Below are positions 8,131 to 16,491 of a stretch of DNA of 64,000 bases, one piece after another. The translations under genes and the position numbers were made by a program. The number at the start of each line of letters is the position of its first letter. The stretch's first letter is position 1. The notes beneath the pieces are model-generated. The model was not told where the DNA came from. It made no database searches and was given only the letters and a program-made list of their open reading frames with translations. Source of the DNA: GCA-2706205 sp964215955. Lineage in GTDB: Bacteria > Bdellovibrionota > Bacteriovoracia > Bacteriovoracales > Bacteriovoracaceae. The DNA is taken from positions 1 through 64,000 of the forward strand of contig CAXPDR010000027.1 of assembly GCA_964215955.1 (NCBI GenBank). The letters run 5' to 3'.

Positions 8131-9177
8131 CTACCTTAAAATTAACATCGCATCCCCATAACTGAAAAAACGATACTCGTGTTGTTTAGCGATTTCATAT
8201 AACTCTAATGTTTTTTCTCTACCTAAGATAGATGAGACTAACATTATCAAAGTTGATTTTGGAAGATGAAAATTAGTAATTAGACCATCGATGGACTTCA
8301 CCTCTTTTCCTGGATGTAAAAAGATATCCGTACTTGCTAGCCCCTCTTCAGAATCAAATTCGATCTTTCCATCTTTGTATGATGACTCTAAAACCCTAAG
8401 ACTGGTTGTTCCAACAGCAATTCTTTTTCTAGCTGAATTAATAAGGGCCAATTCACTTTTTTCAATCTCATAAAATTCGCTATGCATTTTATGGTCTAAA
8501 ATATGCTCACTCGTTACAGGCTTAAAAGTTCCTGCTCCAACATGTAGAGTAACAAAAGATTTTTTAATTCCTTTTTTCTCAAGAGTTTTAAAAACAACCG
8601 GAGTGAAATGTAGTCCTGCAGTTGGTGCTGCAACTGAGCCTAGTTTATTAGCATAAACAGTTTGATAATCTTCTAAATCTTTTTCATCCGCAATTCCATC
8701 CCTAATATAAGGAGGAATTGGAATTTCTGCTTGCTTTTCTAGAAAGTCGAGAAGCTCATTGTCTTTTTTATTAAAAGAGATAAAGAAATCTCCTTCATCA
8801 GATCTCCCCTCTATTGTAGCCTTTAATTCCCCAAATTCGAATTCATCACCAACTCTTTTCTTACCATTGGATCTAATCATTGCTGGAAATACATGATTTT
8901 CATGAATCAAAGACAAAAGAAATACTTCAACTTTCCCCCCTGAAGGTTTTTGTCCTAGTAGCCTACACGGAAAAACTTTTGATTGATTAAGCACTAGCAT
9001 ATGTTCATCAGTCAGAAACTGATCTAACTCCATAAAATTGGAGTGAGTAACTTCATTTGTCTTAGCGTTATAAACTAAGAGCTTAGAATGATGCCTACCA
9101 GCAATAGGTCTATCAGCAATAAATTTTGAATCTAAATCATAGTCATATGACTCAGCTAGTAAATCTGGATTTTTCAT
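8131..9177 (-). CDS. queA: S-adenosylmethionine:tRNA ribosyltransferase-isomerase
   Basis: QueA moves the ribosyl part of S-adenosylmethionine onto preQ1 in tRNA to form epoxyqueuosine, the step after Tgt. The 348-residue length and motifs such as YDLDSKFIADRPIAGRHHSKLLV, AAPTAGLHFT, VTLHVGAGTFKPV and TNFHLPKSTLIMLV are typical. It is the first gene of the seven-gene minus-strand operon reaching to 2698. Only about 30 bases separate its start from a divergent gene, so their promoters must overlap or lie within coding sequence. Confidence 0.97.
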   Translation of the reverse strand: MKNPDLLAESYDYDLDSKFIADRPIAGRHHSKLLVYNAKTNEVTHSNFMELDQFLTDEHMLVLNQSKVFPCRLLGQKPSGGKVEVFLLSLIHENHVFPAMIRSNGKKRVGDEFEFGELKATIEGRSDEGDFFISFNKKDNELLDFLEKQAEIPIPPYIRDGIADEKDLEDYQTVYANKLGSVAAPTAGLHFTPVVFKTLEKKGIKKSFVTLHVGAGTFKPVTSEHILDHKMHSEFYEIEKSELALINSARKRIAVGTTSLRVLESSYKDGKIEFDSEEGLASTDIFLHPGKEVKSIDGLITNFHLPKSTLIMLVSSILGREKTLELYEIAKQHEYRFFSYGDAMLILR

Positions 9178-9206
9178 TTGATGCTATTTAGCATAGAATC
9201 TTGAGT

Positions 9207-9431
9207 ATGAGAATGTTAATTTTAATTCTATTCACGAGTTTAAGTCTCCAAGCAGATGAACTAAAAAACGTTGATTTGGATAAAATAGAACTTGAAGCCT
9301 CAAATCAAGAGCAAACTCAAGTTAAACCTGAAAACGAACCCAAAGATTTAGAAATTGAGGATCTAGAAAAGATCTACTTTAAACACAATGAACTTTTAAA
9401 AAATTCTAAGAGAAGAGTTCGTTCTAGATAA
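9207..9431 (+). CDS. Small secreted protein of unknown function
   Basis: This protein of about 74 residues has a signal peptide (MRMLILILFTSLSLQA) followed by a highly charged, Glu-rich region (ELEASNQEQTQVKPENEPKDLE) and a basic C-terminus (KNSKRRVRSR). It is divergent from queA and followed by a strong terminator at 9498, which supports a real transcript. No family is recognised. ATG 9207 or 9213 is more likely than the TTG at 9201. Confidence 0.6.
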   Translation: MRMLILILFTSLSLQADELKNVDLDKIELEASNQEQTQVKPENEPKDLEIEDLEKIYFKHNELLKNSKRRVRSR

Positions 9432-9497
9432 ATATCAGGTCTTAAGTTTTTAAAAGAATGTCCATTCACTCAAAGAATTACATGTATGTTCATGAAT

Positions 9498-9530
9498 AAA
9501 AAAGACCTACTTTATGAGTAGGTCTTTTTT
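9498..9530. terminator. Bidirectional rho-independent terminator
   Basis: A perfect 14-bp stem (9498-9511 with 9517-9530) encloses the loop TTATG. Six A/T pairs at each end give a U-run in both directions. It lies between the small secreted gene (plus) and the 153-residue gene (minus), so it serves both convergent transcripts. Confidence 0.92.
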
Positions 9531-9575
9531 ATTTCTACGCTCTTTGGAGCAGTACTTGTTTTTTATACTAGTGAT

Positions 9576-10037
9576 TTAGTTGCAAATTTTGTGAAATTCG
9601 AGGTCAATCTTTAGAATATCATTTTCAACAGTGTAAATAGCAACCTCTAAATTCTCCCGAACAGGACTATAATCTAAAAGCTCAACCTCTCGTTGAGCCA
9701 GAGATATTGTCATTATAGGATCGAGAAAAATTCCATCGTTATCGATTACTCTGATAGGTAAATTCTCACTAAAGATAGGAAAAAAATCACTCTCTTTATT
9801 AGTCAGGGGATTTCCATTTTGAATGCTCTCGTTAGATATTCCTGTAATATGATATCCTCCTCCTACATAGTGATCACTAAAACTGTAGTGAATAACTATT
9901 TCATCTTTAGAGTATTTATCCAGTTTTGATTTAAGCACGACACTTTGTGGTTTAAATCGATACTCACAAGAATTGAGTTCATCTGCGTACAAATTCAATG
10001 ATAGTAGTGTAATTATTCCAATAAATAATATTTTCAT
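9576..10037 (-). CDS. Secreted protein of unknown function
   Basis: This 153-residue protein begins with a clear signal peptide (MKILFIGIITLLSLNLYA, cleavage near residue 18). The mature part is beta-rich and has two cysteines, one near each end (SCEY and KICN), that could pair. No family is recognised. The start is preceded by AAGGAT. It is convergent with the upstream plus-strand gene and shares its terminator. Confidence 0.72.
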   Translation of the reverse strand: MKILFIGIITLLSLNLYADELNSCEYRFKPQSVVLKSKLDKYSKDEIVIHYSFSDHYVGGGYHITGISNESIQNGNPLTNKESDFFPIFSENLPIRVIDNDGIFLDPIMTISLAQREVELLDYSPVRENLEVAIYTVENDILKIDLEFHKICN

Positions 10038-10599
10038 CTTTATCCTTGCTCATAAACTTAATGGTTTATAAATATAATATATTCAAATTATGCCAGAGAT
10101 AATAAACAGAACCAGCACTCTTGAAATGATTACAACTCACTGTAAATGAAATAAACAGGACCTTAATTTTTAATTAGATAGGAAGCTGAAAGTCTTTAGA
10201 ATAAGTCCCAATCACCAATTTATCTTAGTTTCCTCTTGAAATCAGCTATGAAGTGTTGATAGAATATAATGACTCAAGAAGGTGGAGACATGCGCTAACA
10301 TATCCCCTAAACCCTACTTACGAAGCTTTTTTATCAGATCTATGATCTTCAAAATTAGCAAAACGATGGTAAGGACCCTCATGAGATCTTCCATGAAATA
10401 TCTTTTTGGTCAAAAGGCGGGCTTCAGTGCCCGTCACGGAAGATACATATATTCATGCAAAGAATTATTTTAAGGGATGTTATAACTTATTGTTATTTCA
10501 GGGCTCTTTTTAGGGCTTAATAAAACTGTACTTTCGGTGTTGTTGAAAAAGACCAATAGAGATTATGAATAAAAATGAACTGTATGGTTGGTCTATAGT
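10038..10599. other. Gene-poor stretch with a possible decayed coding remnant
   Basis: About 560 bases hold no convincing gene. A 63-codon plus-strand ORF at 10282-10473 has no family match. Another plus frame from about 10287 reads HALTYPLNPTYEAFLSDL and later VPVTEDTYIHAKNYF, but is broken by several stops; this could be an old, decayed gene. The promoter of the 153-residue gene should lie near 10040-10090. No RNA gene or terminator was recognised. Confidence 0.4.
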
Positions 10600-10842
10600 C
10601 TAGATAATAGAATACTTCTTAAACAGCTCTAATTTTGAAACGAGAAAATCTAAGAACTCTTTTGCCACCACAAAAGCCGAATAAGTTTTTACATTATCTA
10701 AAAGCATTTTAAGAATATTCGTGAGAATCTCAATGATAGGAGCCAGATTGAACTTCTTTATAATTAAATCCAAAAAATTCTCTGCCGCTTCAACTTGATC
10801 ACCTTTAACAACATACAATGGATTTTGATTCTTTTTTTTCAT
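10600..10842 (-). CDS. Small protein coupled to ParA, unknown function
   Basis: This 80-residue protein starts one base after the stop of the ParA-like gene, with GGAAAT as its ribosome site inside the parA end, so the pair is almost certainly co-translated. The sequence is mostly helix-forming, with hydrophobic and amphipathic stretches (FLDLIIKKFNLAPIIEILTN and KEFLDFLVSKLELFKKY). It has no helix-turn-helix and no ParB box, so it is not a ParB. It may be an adaptor or regulator of the ATPase. Confidence 0.65.
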   Translation of the reverse strand: MKKKNQNPLYVVKGDQVEAAENFLDLIIKKFNLAPIIEILTNILKMLLDNVKTYSAFVVAKEFLDFLVSKLELFKKYSII

Positions 10843-10843
10843 T

Positions 10844-11704
10844 TTAATTTCCTAATTGATTTTCAACACTATTAATCACATTTAGAAACTGACCTTGTAA
10901 TTCTTTATAATCCGAGGCTTCATAATCAAAGACAGATTTTCTATTGGCCATAGATTTTGCAAAGTTCGCACGGTTTAAAAAAGGTTCGAAAATTTCACCA
11001 TCTGTAAACTCATCTCTAATATGCTCAAAGTCTTCTCGGCTCTTTTTTCTTCTTCCTTCATATAAATTTGGGATATAACCCAAAATTTTAGGAGGTTGAA
11101 CAATGCCCATATCTTCAATATCCAAAAGGACGTTTCTAATATTCTTTAGCCCCTGTTCACTAAATGAGTCCGGAATAAATGGAAATAATACTCCATCACA
11201 AGCACATAGAATGTTAACCACAATAAGCCCTAAAGTAGGTGGCCCATCAATGACGATATAATCATACTTTTCATTGAGGTGATTTTTTTCGATAAATTTT
11301 TTAAGAATTAACTGTCTTGGGGCATTTATACCGGCCACAGTTAATTCAAAACCAGAAAGTTCCTGTCCTGCTGGTATCAAGTCAATTCCATTATCATTTT
11401 TAATAATAACATCAGAAATAAAAGCTCCAGAGTGAAGACTTTTAAGCTCTCTTATAGAATTTATAAGCATATGATGGATATTAAATTCTTGTTCTCTTGG
11501 ATCATGGTTAAATAAAAGAGAAAAGTTAAACTGCGGATCCATATCGATACATAAGACTTTTTTTCCCTGGGAATTTAAGGCATGTGCTACGTTATAGGCC
11601 ATAGTTGTTTTACCAACTCCACCTTTTTGATTCATCAAGGCAATAATCTTTGATTTTTTCTCACCCGATTTATTTGAGTCATTTTGATTAAGAAATTTAA
11701 ACAT
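10844..11704 (-). CDS. Orphan ParA/MinD-type ATPase
   Basis: This 287-residue protein is a deviant-Walker P-loop ATPase of the ParA family, which use ATP-dependent dimerisation on DNA or membrane to position cargo. Visible are QKGGVGKTT (with the signature lysine), the Walker A' segment CIDMDPQFNF and the Walker B region YIVIDGPPTLGL. The ATG at 11704 is preferred over 11725 because GGAG lies six bases upstream. There is no ParB gene and no parS-like repeat nearby; the only partner is the 80-residue protein behind it. Chromosome or plasmid partitioning is therefore less likely than positioning of a protein cargo. Confidence 0.88.
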   Translation of the reverse strand: MFKFLNQNDSNKSGEKKSKIIALMNQKGGVGKTTMAYNVAHALNSQGKKVLCIDMDPQFNFSLLFNHDPREQEFNIHHMLINSIRELKSLHSGAFISDVIIKNDNGIDLIPAGQELSGFELTVAGINAPRQLILKKFIEKNHLNEKYDYIVIDGPPTLGLIVVNILCACDGVLFPFIPDSFSEQGLKNIRNVLLDIEDMGIVQPPKILGYIPNLYEGRRKKSREDFEHIRDEFTDGEIFEPFLNRANFAKSMANRKSVFDYEASDYKELQGQFLNVINSVENQLGN

Positions 11705-11901
11705 GAAGTTCTCCAAGTTTTCCAAACACTTAAGAGTGTAGACATGGCCAATCCAAGCGTCAAATATAATGGGCAGTCATCATAAGGACTTAATCGAGAC
11801 GAATGATAAGGTACTGATTTCACGTAGGGAGTAAATACCATAGAGAATTTCTCGTAAAATGATTAAATAACATGGACAAGTATTCCGAGATGAGACATGA
11901 G

Positions 11902-14900
11902 ATGAAAATTATTAGGGAATTAGTCATTTTATTTAGCTTTTTTATTTTTGTGGCTTGTAATGAAAGCACCAAAGAAGAGCTTCCATCGTCAGATCAAAAT
12001 CTGGATGAGCAAGTTGTGGATAAAGTCACAACTTTCGAATACAGTTCCCGTGATATTAACTTTATGGTTAACACTTCAAATGTTTTCATCGTCCCTGTCC
12101 AAAGCTTTACAGGTTATACCTTTTCTACAACACCTACTCTCCCACCTGGACTTACCATTGATAGAGTTTCAGGTATCATTGGAGGAATTCCTACTGTTAC
12201 TTACCCTGTTACAGAATATGTGGTTGAAGCAAAAGGATTCTCTGAATCAAGATTTGCAAAGGTAAGAATAGGAGTTGTAGAAGAACCACCTCTTAGTATT
12301 AAATATGCTTACTCTACTTTGAGTTTCATAAAGTATAATGCTGGAGACTCCTATCCTCTCATTTCTCAAACCGGAGGTGGAATTGACTTTTTTACTATAA
12401 CACCGCCTCTTCCACCCTCACTAGGATTAGTTCTTAATAGTGATGGAACTATAAATGGAACTCCCCTTGCTTCACATTCAGGGGTTTATACAGTCACTGG
12501 CTTCAATGCAGCAGGTAGTACTTCAACCCAAGTTGAAATTACTGTCCAAGACTTAGCGCCAGTTTTAAGTGATTTTATTTTTGATGATAATAGTGCCAGC
12601 TATACTCCTCAGGTCGTGAACGTTGGTTCGGCCATGAGAACTATTAAGCCACAGCTTTCGGCTCCATTACCAGATTCTTATCGTTTTTCAATTTCGCCTA
12701 ATCTTCCACCTGGAATCACTTTAGATGAAGATACCGGTGTAATCTCAGGAACACCAACGGGAGTCAATGGACTTACTAACTATGTTGTTACAGTTTACAA
12801 TGATGTTGGTTCTGATACCTATGCACTTAATTTTACCGCTCAGGATATTCCAAGACAGTTGACTTACGCTAAAACCATTTATGAAATTGAACAAGGTGTG
12901 ACCATTGAGAATATTAATATATCAAGCTATGTGGGGGCAACGCCAGTCACTTATTCTTTAGATGGAACTCAACCTAGTGGAATCACAATTAATCCCACAA
13001 CAGGATTAATTTCTGGGATCACGACTGATACGAGAGGAACCTATCCCGTTGTGGTCACTGCAACAGCTGCCACTGGAACAATCACAACGACATTGACCTT
13101 TGTGTTAAGCGAGAACTCCCCAGAAGATCCAAACTTTATTGGGTATACTGGAAGCTATCAACTTTACGAAGATCAGGCTTTTACGATTACGCCATCTCTT
13201 GCTGGAGGGAAACCAAGTTCTTATACTATTTCCCCAAGTTTTTCCGGGACAATTCCTGGAACTGCCATGACTTTTAATACGACAACAGGAGAACTATCTG
13301 GAACTCCTTCATCAGCGATTCCTGCAACGGCGTTCACTATCACAGGTTATAACAGAGATGAAAACGATGTTATTGTTCAAAGCTCGCAACAAATAGTAAG
13401 TATTAAAGTCGATACCCTCGCTCCTACAATGCTTGGTTATGACTCTGGAATATCACCTTTTTATAATGCCTCAACTAAAGTTTTTGAACTACAAAACGGC
13501 TCAAATGTAGCATTAAATATTTTTCCAAGTATAACTTCAGGTGGTATCCCAACTAGTTATTCCATCAGTCCAAATCTTCCCAACGGATTAAGCTTCAATA
13601 CTTTAACCGGAGAAATTTCTGGTATCCCGACGGAAGTTAAGCCTGTTGGTTATTACACTGTGACTGGAAGTAATTCAGCAGGAAGTTATTCAGAAACTTT
13701 GGCCATTAGTACAAACACTCTAATAGCACCTGTCTCTCTTTCATATGGGGGAGGAACAAATATTTTAGGCTTTAGTATTTTTGATTATCAAGAAGAACAA
13801 CCAGCTTATGTTGGATCTAATGCAAACTTCTCAGTTACCCCGGCCCTACCTGCAGGATTAACTCTTCATCCTCAAACTGGAATAATTTATGGAACGCCAG
13901 TAGAAGCTTTTGCAGGGACAGCAAATTATACGATTAAAGCTGTTAATGGACAGGGAGAATTAACTCCAAGCCTAACTGTGACAATAAGTGTCTCTAACCT
14001 TGTTCCAGCTGGACTTATCTATTCAGATTCACTTGGTAGTACTAACCTTAGTTTTACAGAGGGTGAAACACTCACCCCTTCTGATATAATCCACTCCAGT
14101 GACTATGAAAATGGAAATCCTAAGACAGGATTTATTACAGGTTATAACGAGCAAACTGCCAGCTTAATTCCATTCATAGGATTAAGTTTAGATACAACGA
14201 CAGGAGATATTTCAGGGACCTTAACTCCTTCAGATCCAAGAAATATTGATCCTGATCCATTAACAATTACTATTAGAGGAAGTAATTCTATCTCATTTAC
14301 TGATGCTAGTTTTGACATAACTGTCAATGAGAAAGCACCAGATATAAGCTATAATAATGGAACAAACATTATCTTCATTCAAGGAAATGAAGATAGTGAT
14401 GCAACTAGTGTAAATGCTGATAATGCAGGAGGGCTAATTGCCTTAGATAATGATGGTGTTCCTACTGATTACTGTTCAGTCATTTCTCAATCGCCTAACT
14501 CGTTACCATCACATGCAAACTATGCCTTAGATGATGGAAGTCGATTTAGTTTTGATCCAACAACATGTAGTTTTGTTCACAATGGAACTCAATGTTTTCG
14601 TGATGACACTGAAGGCTCAGATGCAAATAGCTTTGAACCAGGAGCCGGGGAAGTTTCAGGCTATACCATGACCTACACTATTAGAGCTCAAAACTCTGGA
14701 GCGCCTTCAGGGGTTCAGACAAATCTTATAGCTCACTTCTATGATGGACCAAATTATGAGTTTGCTCCCTCAGGCGCAGTTGTTGATGGAGGAACAGGAG
14801 AAGGCGGATTTTCAAATAATAAAAACCTCGTTTTAAATGGTACGATTAATGGAAGCTCTTATGCTCCAAACACAACAAATAAATGTCATGTTGGGGATTT

Positions 14901-16308
14901 TACTTTGACTAATTTATCTGATCTTCCTTCACCTTTTACATTCAATGCCACAACCGGAAGAATTACAAATGTTGGTGAAAATATTTTAGGAAGAAGAGAC
15001 TTTACTATAAGCTCAGCTGAACCTTATTCTGGTTTAAACCTCTCACAGTCTGATGAAATAACTGTTCAAGCTAATCATATTGAAAGTCTTACAGGTGGAA
15101 ATCAACATCTTCTTGATGCTTCAAAATTTGATATCAACCTTGATGGATACAAAGATATCATTATTAGAAACACTGAATGTGAAAGCTTTGATGGAGATGC
15201 AACTCCTGATGGAACTTGCGGCGCAACCAGTGTCAAAACATCAATTTATATACAAGATCCTTCAACTGTAGGTCTTTTCTCAGGGACTTTAACGGCATTA
15301 CCTATTTTTTCAACTTTGAATGCAGTTGCTTTTACACCAATGCAGTATGATGTAGCAAAAGCAGGTGCTGTTTATGTGACCCATGGAGATGCCAATATTC
15401 ATACTAGAAGTACAACAGATACTGAGTCTGACTCTCAAGCTTTAGTTTCAACTGGAACAGTGAGAGGAATCGCCCCCCTATCAACCGGAATTGCAGCGAA
15501 ATTTGGTGTTGTCATCGATACTGGAAGTCAAATTAGAATTGACCAATATGATATTAATACGACATCATTTTCAAACATAAGCTATGACTCAACTGTCATC
15601 ATTGCCAGCGATGCGGCGGGTGGAATAGATTTAGGGACAGGTGCTGTTTATAAAGTAACCCATTATGATACAAATAATGATGGAAATATGGATATTGTGA
15701 TTGGTTATAACGATCAAACAGATGCTAATAAAAGTAAAATCTGCATTATCCCAAGTGATGGGACAACTTTCCAAACTGATTGTAGCCCTAGGATTGAAGT
15801 TCCAAATGGTGGAGATATTCGAGATATAAAATTTGCAGATATAACAGGTGACAGCCTTGAAGACCTTATCTTTCTTGCAAATGATGGATCTAACAATACT
15901 GTTCATGTTTTTGAAAACAAAAACAACTCATTTACAGGAAAATTTCAAGCTGTAGATACTTTGACCCTTAAGTCCAATAGCTCTTATGTTAATTTTGATG
16001 TGGGAGATGCTAACAATGATGGTCTTGTGGATATTGTTAGTAACGATTTAGCGAATGCAAGTACAGTTATCACTGGTATGACTGTTTATTATAACTCAGG
16101 AAACTCCTCTAATTTATTTGATCCACTTTCCTCAACTGGATTCTCTGATTTATTTTATTATTCAAATTCTGGTGGGAATACCAATGATATTGAATTAATT
16201 GAATATGGTAGTAAGCAACTAATCTTTCACTGTCAAAACGATAACCTAACAGGTGCCTCAGTATCTACATTTACTAATGCTAGTTGTGGTATTGTAGGTT
16301 CTTTCTAA
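11902..16308 (+). CDS. Giant lipoprotein with putative Ig (He_PIG-like) repeats and FG-GAP/VCBS-like repeats
   Basis: This protein of 1468 residues begins with a signal sequence and lipobox (FIFVAC), then a string of Ig-like modules marked by a recurring motif: PGLTIDRVSGIIGGIPT, PPGITLDEDTGVISGTPTG, SGITINPTTGLISG, NGLSFNTLTGEISGIPTE and AGLTLHPQTGIIYGTPVE, about eight in all, spaced about 90-100 residues. This matches the putative-Ig (He_PIG) family. The last third carries integrin-like FG-GAP/VCBS motifs (DINLDGYKDIII, DTNNDGNMDIVIGY, DANNDGLVDIV), which usually bind calcium in a propeller. A role as a surface adhesin or recognition protein is inferred. ATG 11902 is preferred over 11872 because the signal peptide starts there. 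Confidence 0.85.
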   Translation: MKIIRELVILFSFFIFVACNESTKEELPSSDQNLDEQVVDKVTTFEYSSRDINFMVNTSNVFIVPVQSFTGYTFSTTPTLPPGLTIDRVSGIIGGIPTVTYPVTEYVVEAKGFSESRFAKVRIGVVEEPPLSIKYAYSTLSFIKYNAGDSYPLISQTGGGIDFFTITPPLPPSLGLVLNSDGTINGTPLASHSGVYTVTGFNAAGSTSTQVEITVQDLAPVLSDFIFDDNSASYTPQVVNVGSAMRTIKPQLSAPLPDSYRFSISPNLPPGITLDEDTGVISGTPTGVNGLTNYVVTVYNDVGSDTYALNFTAQDIPRQLTYAKTIYEIEQGVTIENINISSYVGATPVTYSLDGTQPSGITINPTTGLISGITTDTRGTYPVVVTATAATGTITTTLTFVLSENSPEDPNFIGYTGSYQLYEDQAFTITPSLAGGKPSSYTISPSFSGTIPGTAMTFNTTTGELSGTPSSAIPATAFTITGYNRDENDVIVQSSQQIVSIKVDTLAPTMLGYDSGISPFYNASTKVFELQNGSNVALNIFPSITSGGIPTSYSISPNLPNGLSFNTLTGEISGIPTEVKPVGYYTVTGSNSAGSYSETLAISTNTLIAPVSLSYGGGTNILGFSIFDYQEEQPAYVGSNANFSVTPALPAGLTLHPQTGIIYGTPVEAFAGTANYTIKAVNGQGELTPSLTVTISVSNLVPAGLIYSDSLGSTNLSFTEGETLTPSDIIHSSDYENGNPKTGFITGYNEQTASLIPFIGLSLDTTTGDISGTLTPSDPRNIDPDPLTITIRGSNSISFTDASFDITVNEKAPDISYNNGTNIIFIQGNEDSDATSVNADNAGGLIALDNDGVPTDYCSVISQSPNSLPSHANYALDDGSRFSFDPTTCSFVHNGTQCFRDDTEGSDANSFEPGAGEVSGYTMTYTIRAQNSGAPSGVQTNLIAHFYDGPNYEFAPSGAVVDGGTGEGGFSNNKNLVLNGTINGSSYAPNTTNKCHVGDFTLTNLSDLPSPFTFNATTGRITNVGENILGRRDFTISSAEPYSGLNLSQSDEITVQANHIESLTGGNQHLLDASKFDINLDGYKDIIIRNTECESFDGDATPDGTCGATSVKTSIYIQDPSTVGLFSGTLTALPIFSTLNAVAFTPMQYDVAKAGAVYVTHGDANIHTRSTTDTESDSQALVSTGTVRGIAPLSTGIAAKFGVVIDTGSQIRIDQYDINTTSFSNISYDSTVIIASDAAGGIDLGTGAVYKVTHYDTNNDGNMDIVIGYNDQTDANKSKICIIPSDGTTFQTDCSPRIEVPNGGDIRDIKFADITGDSLEDLIFLANDGSNNTVHVFENKNNSFTGKFQAVDTLTLKSNSSYVNFDVGDANNDGLVDIVSNDLANASTVITGMTVYYNSGNSSNLFDPLSSTGFSDLFYYSNSGGNTNDIELIEYGSKQLIFHCQNDNLTGASVSTFTNASCGIVGSF

Positions 16309-16491
16309 AAGCAAATAGTTATACTGGAATTATGCCCAAATTTATTGCCAACCACTCATTTAGCCTTTCTTTAAGTAGCTGAAAACTCATTCAAATCTAG
16401 TTTATATGAGATAATTAGGGAGCGGAGATAGAATCTTTTAAGTTTCTATTGTTTTACTCCGATATAAAGATTAGGGAATTAGGATATTAAT

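Noticed and set aside
10282..10473. Plus-strand 63-codon ORF in the gene-poor stretch
   Set aside because: No ribosome site, no family, and a different frame in the same region looks more protein-like although broken.
11635..11841. Minus-strand 68-codon ORF overlapping the ParA start
   Set aside because: It overlaps the well-supported ParA gene in another frame and has no ribosome site or family features.
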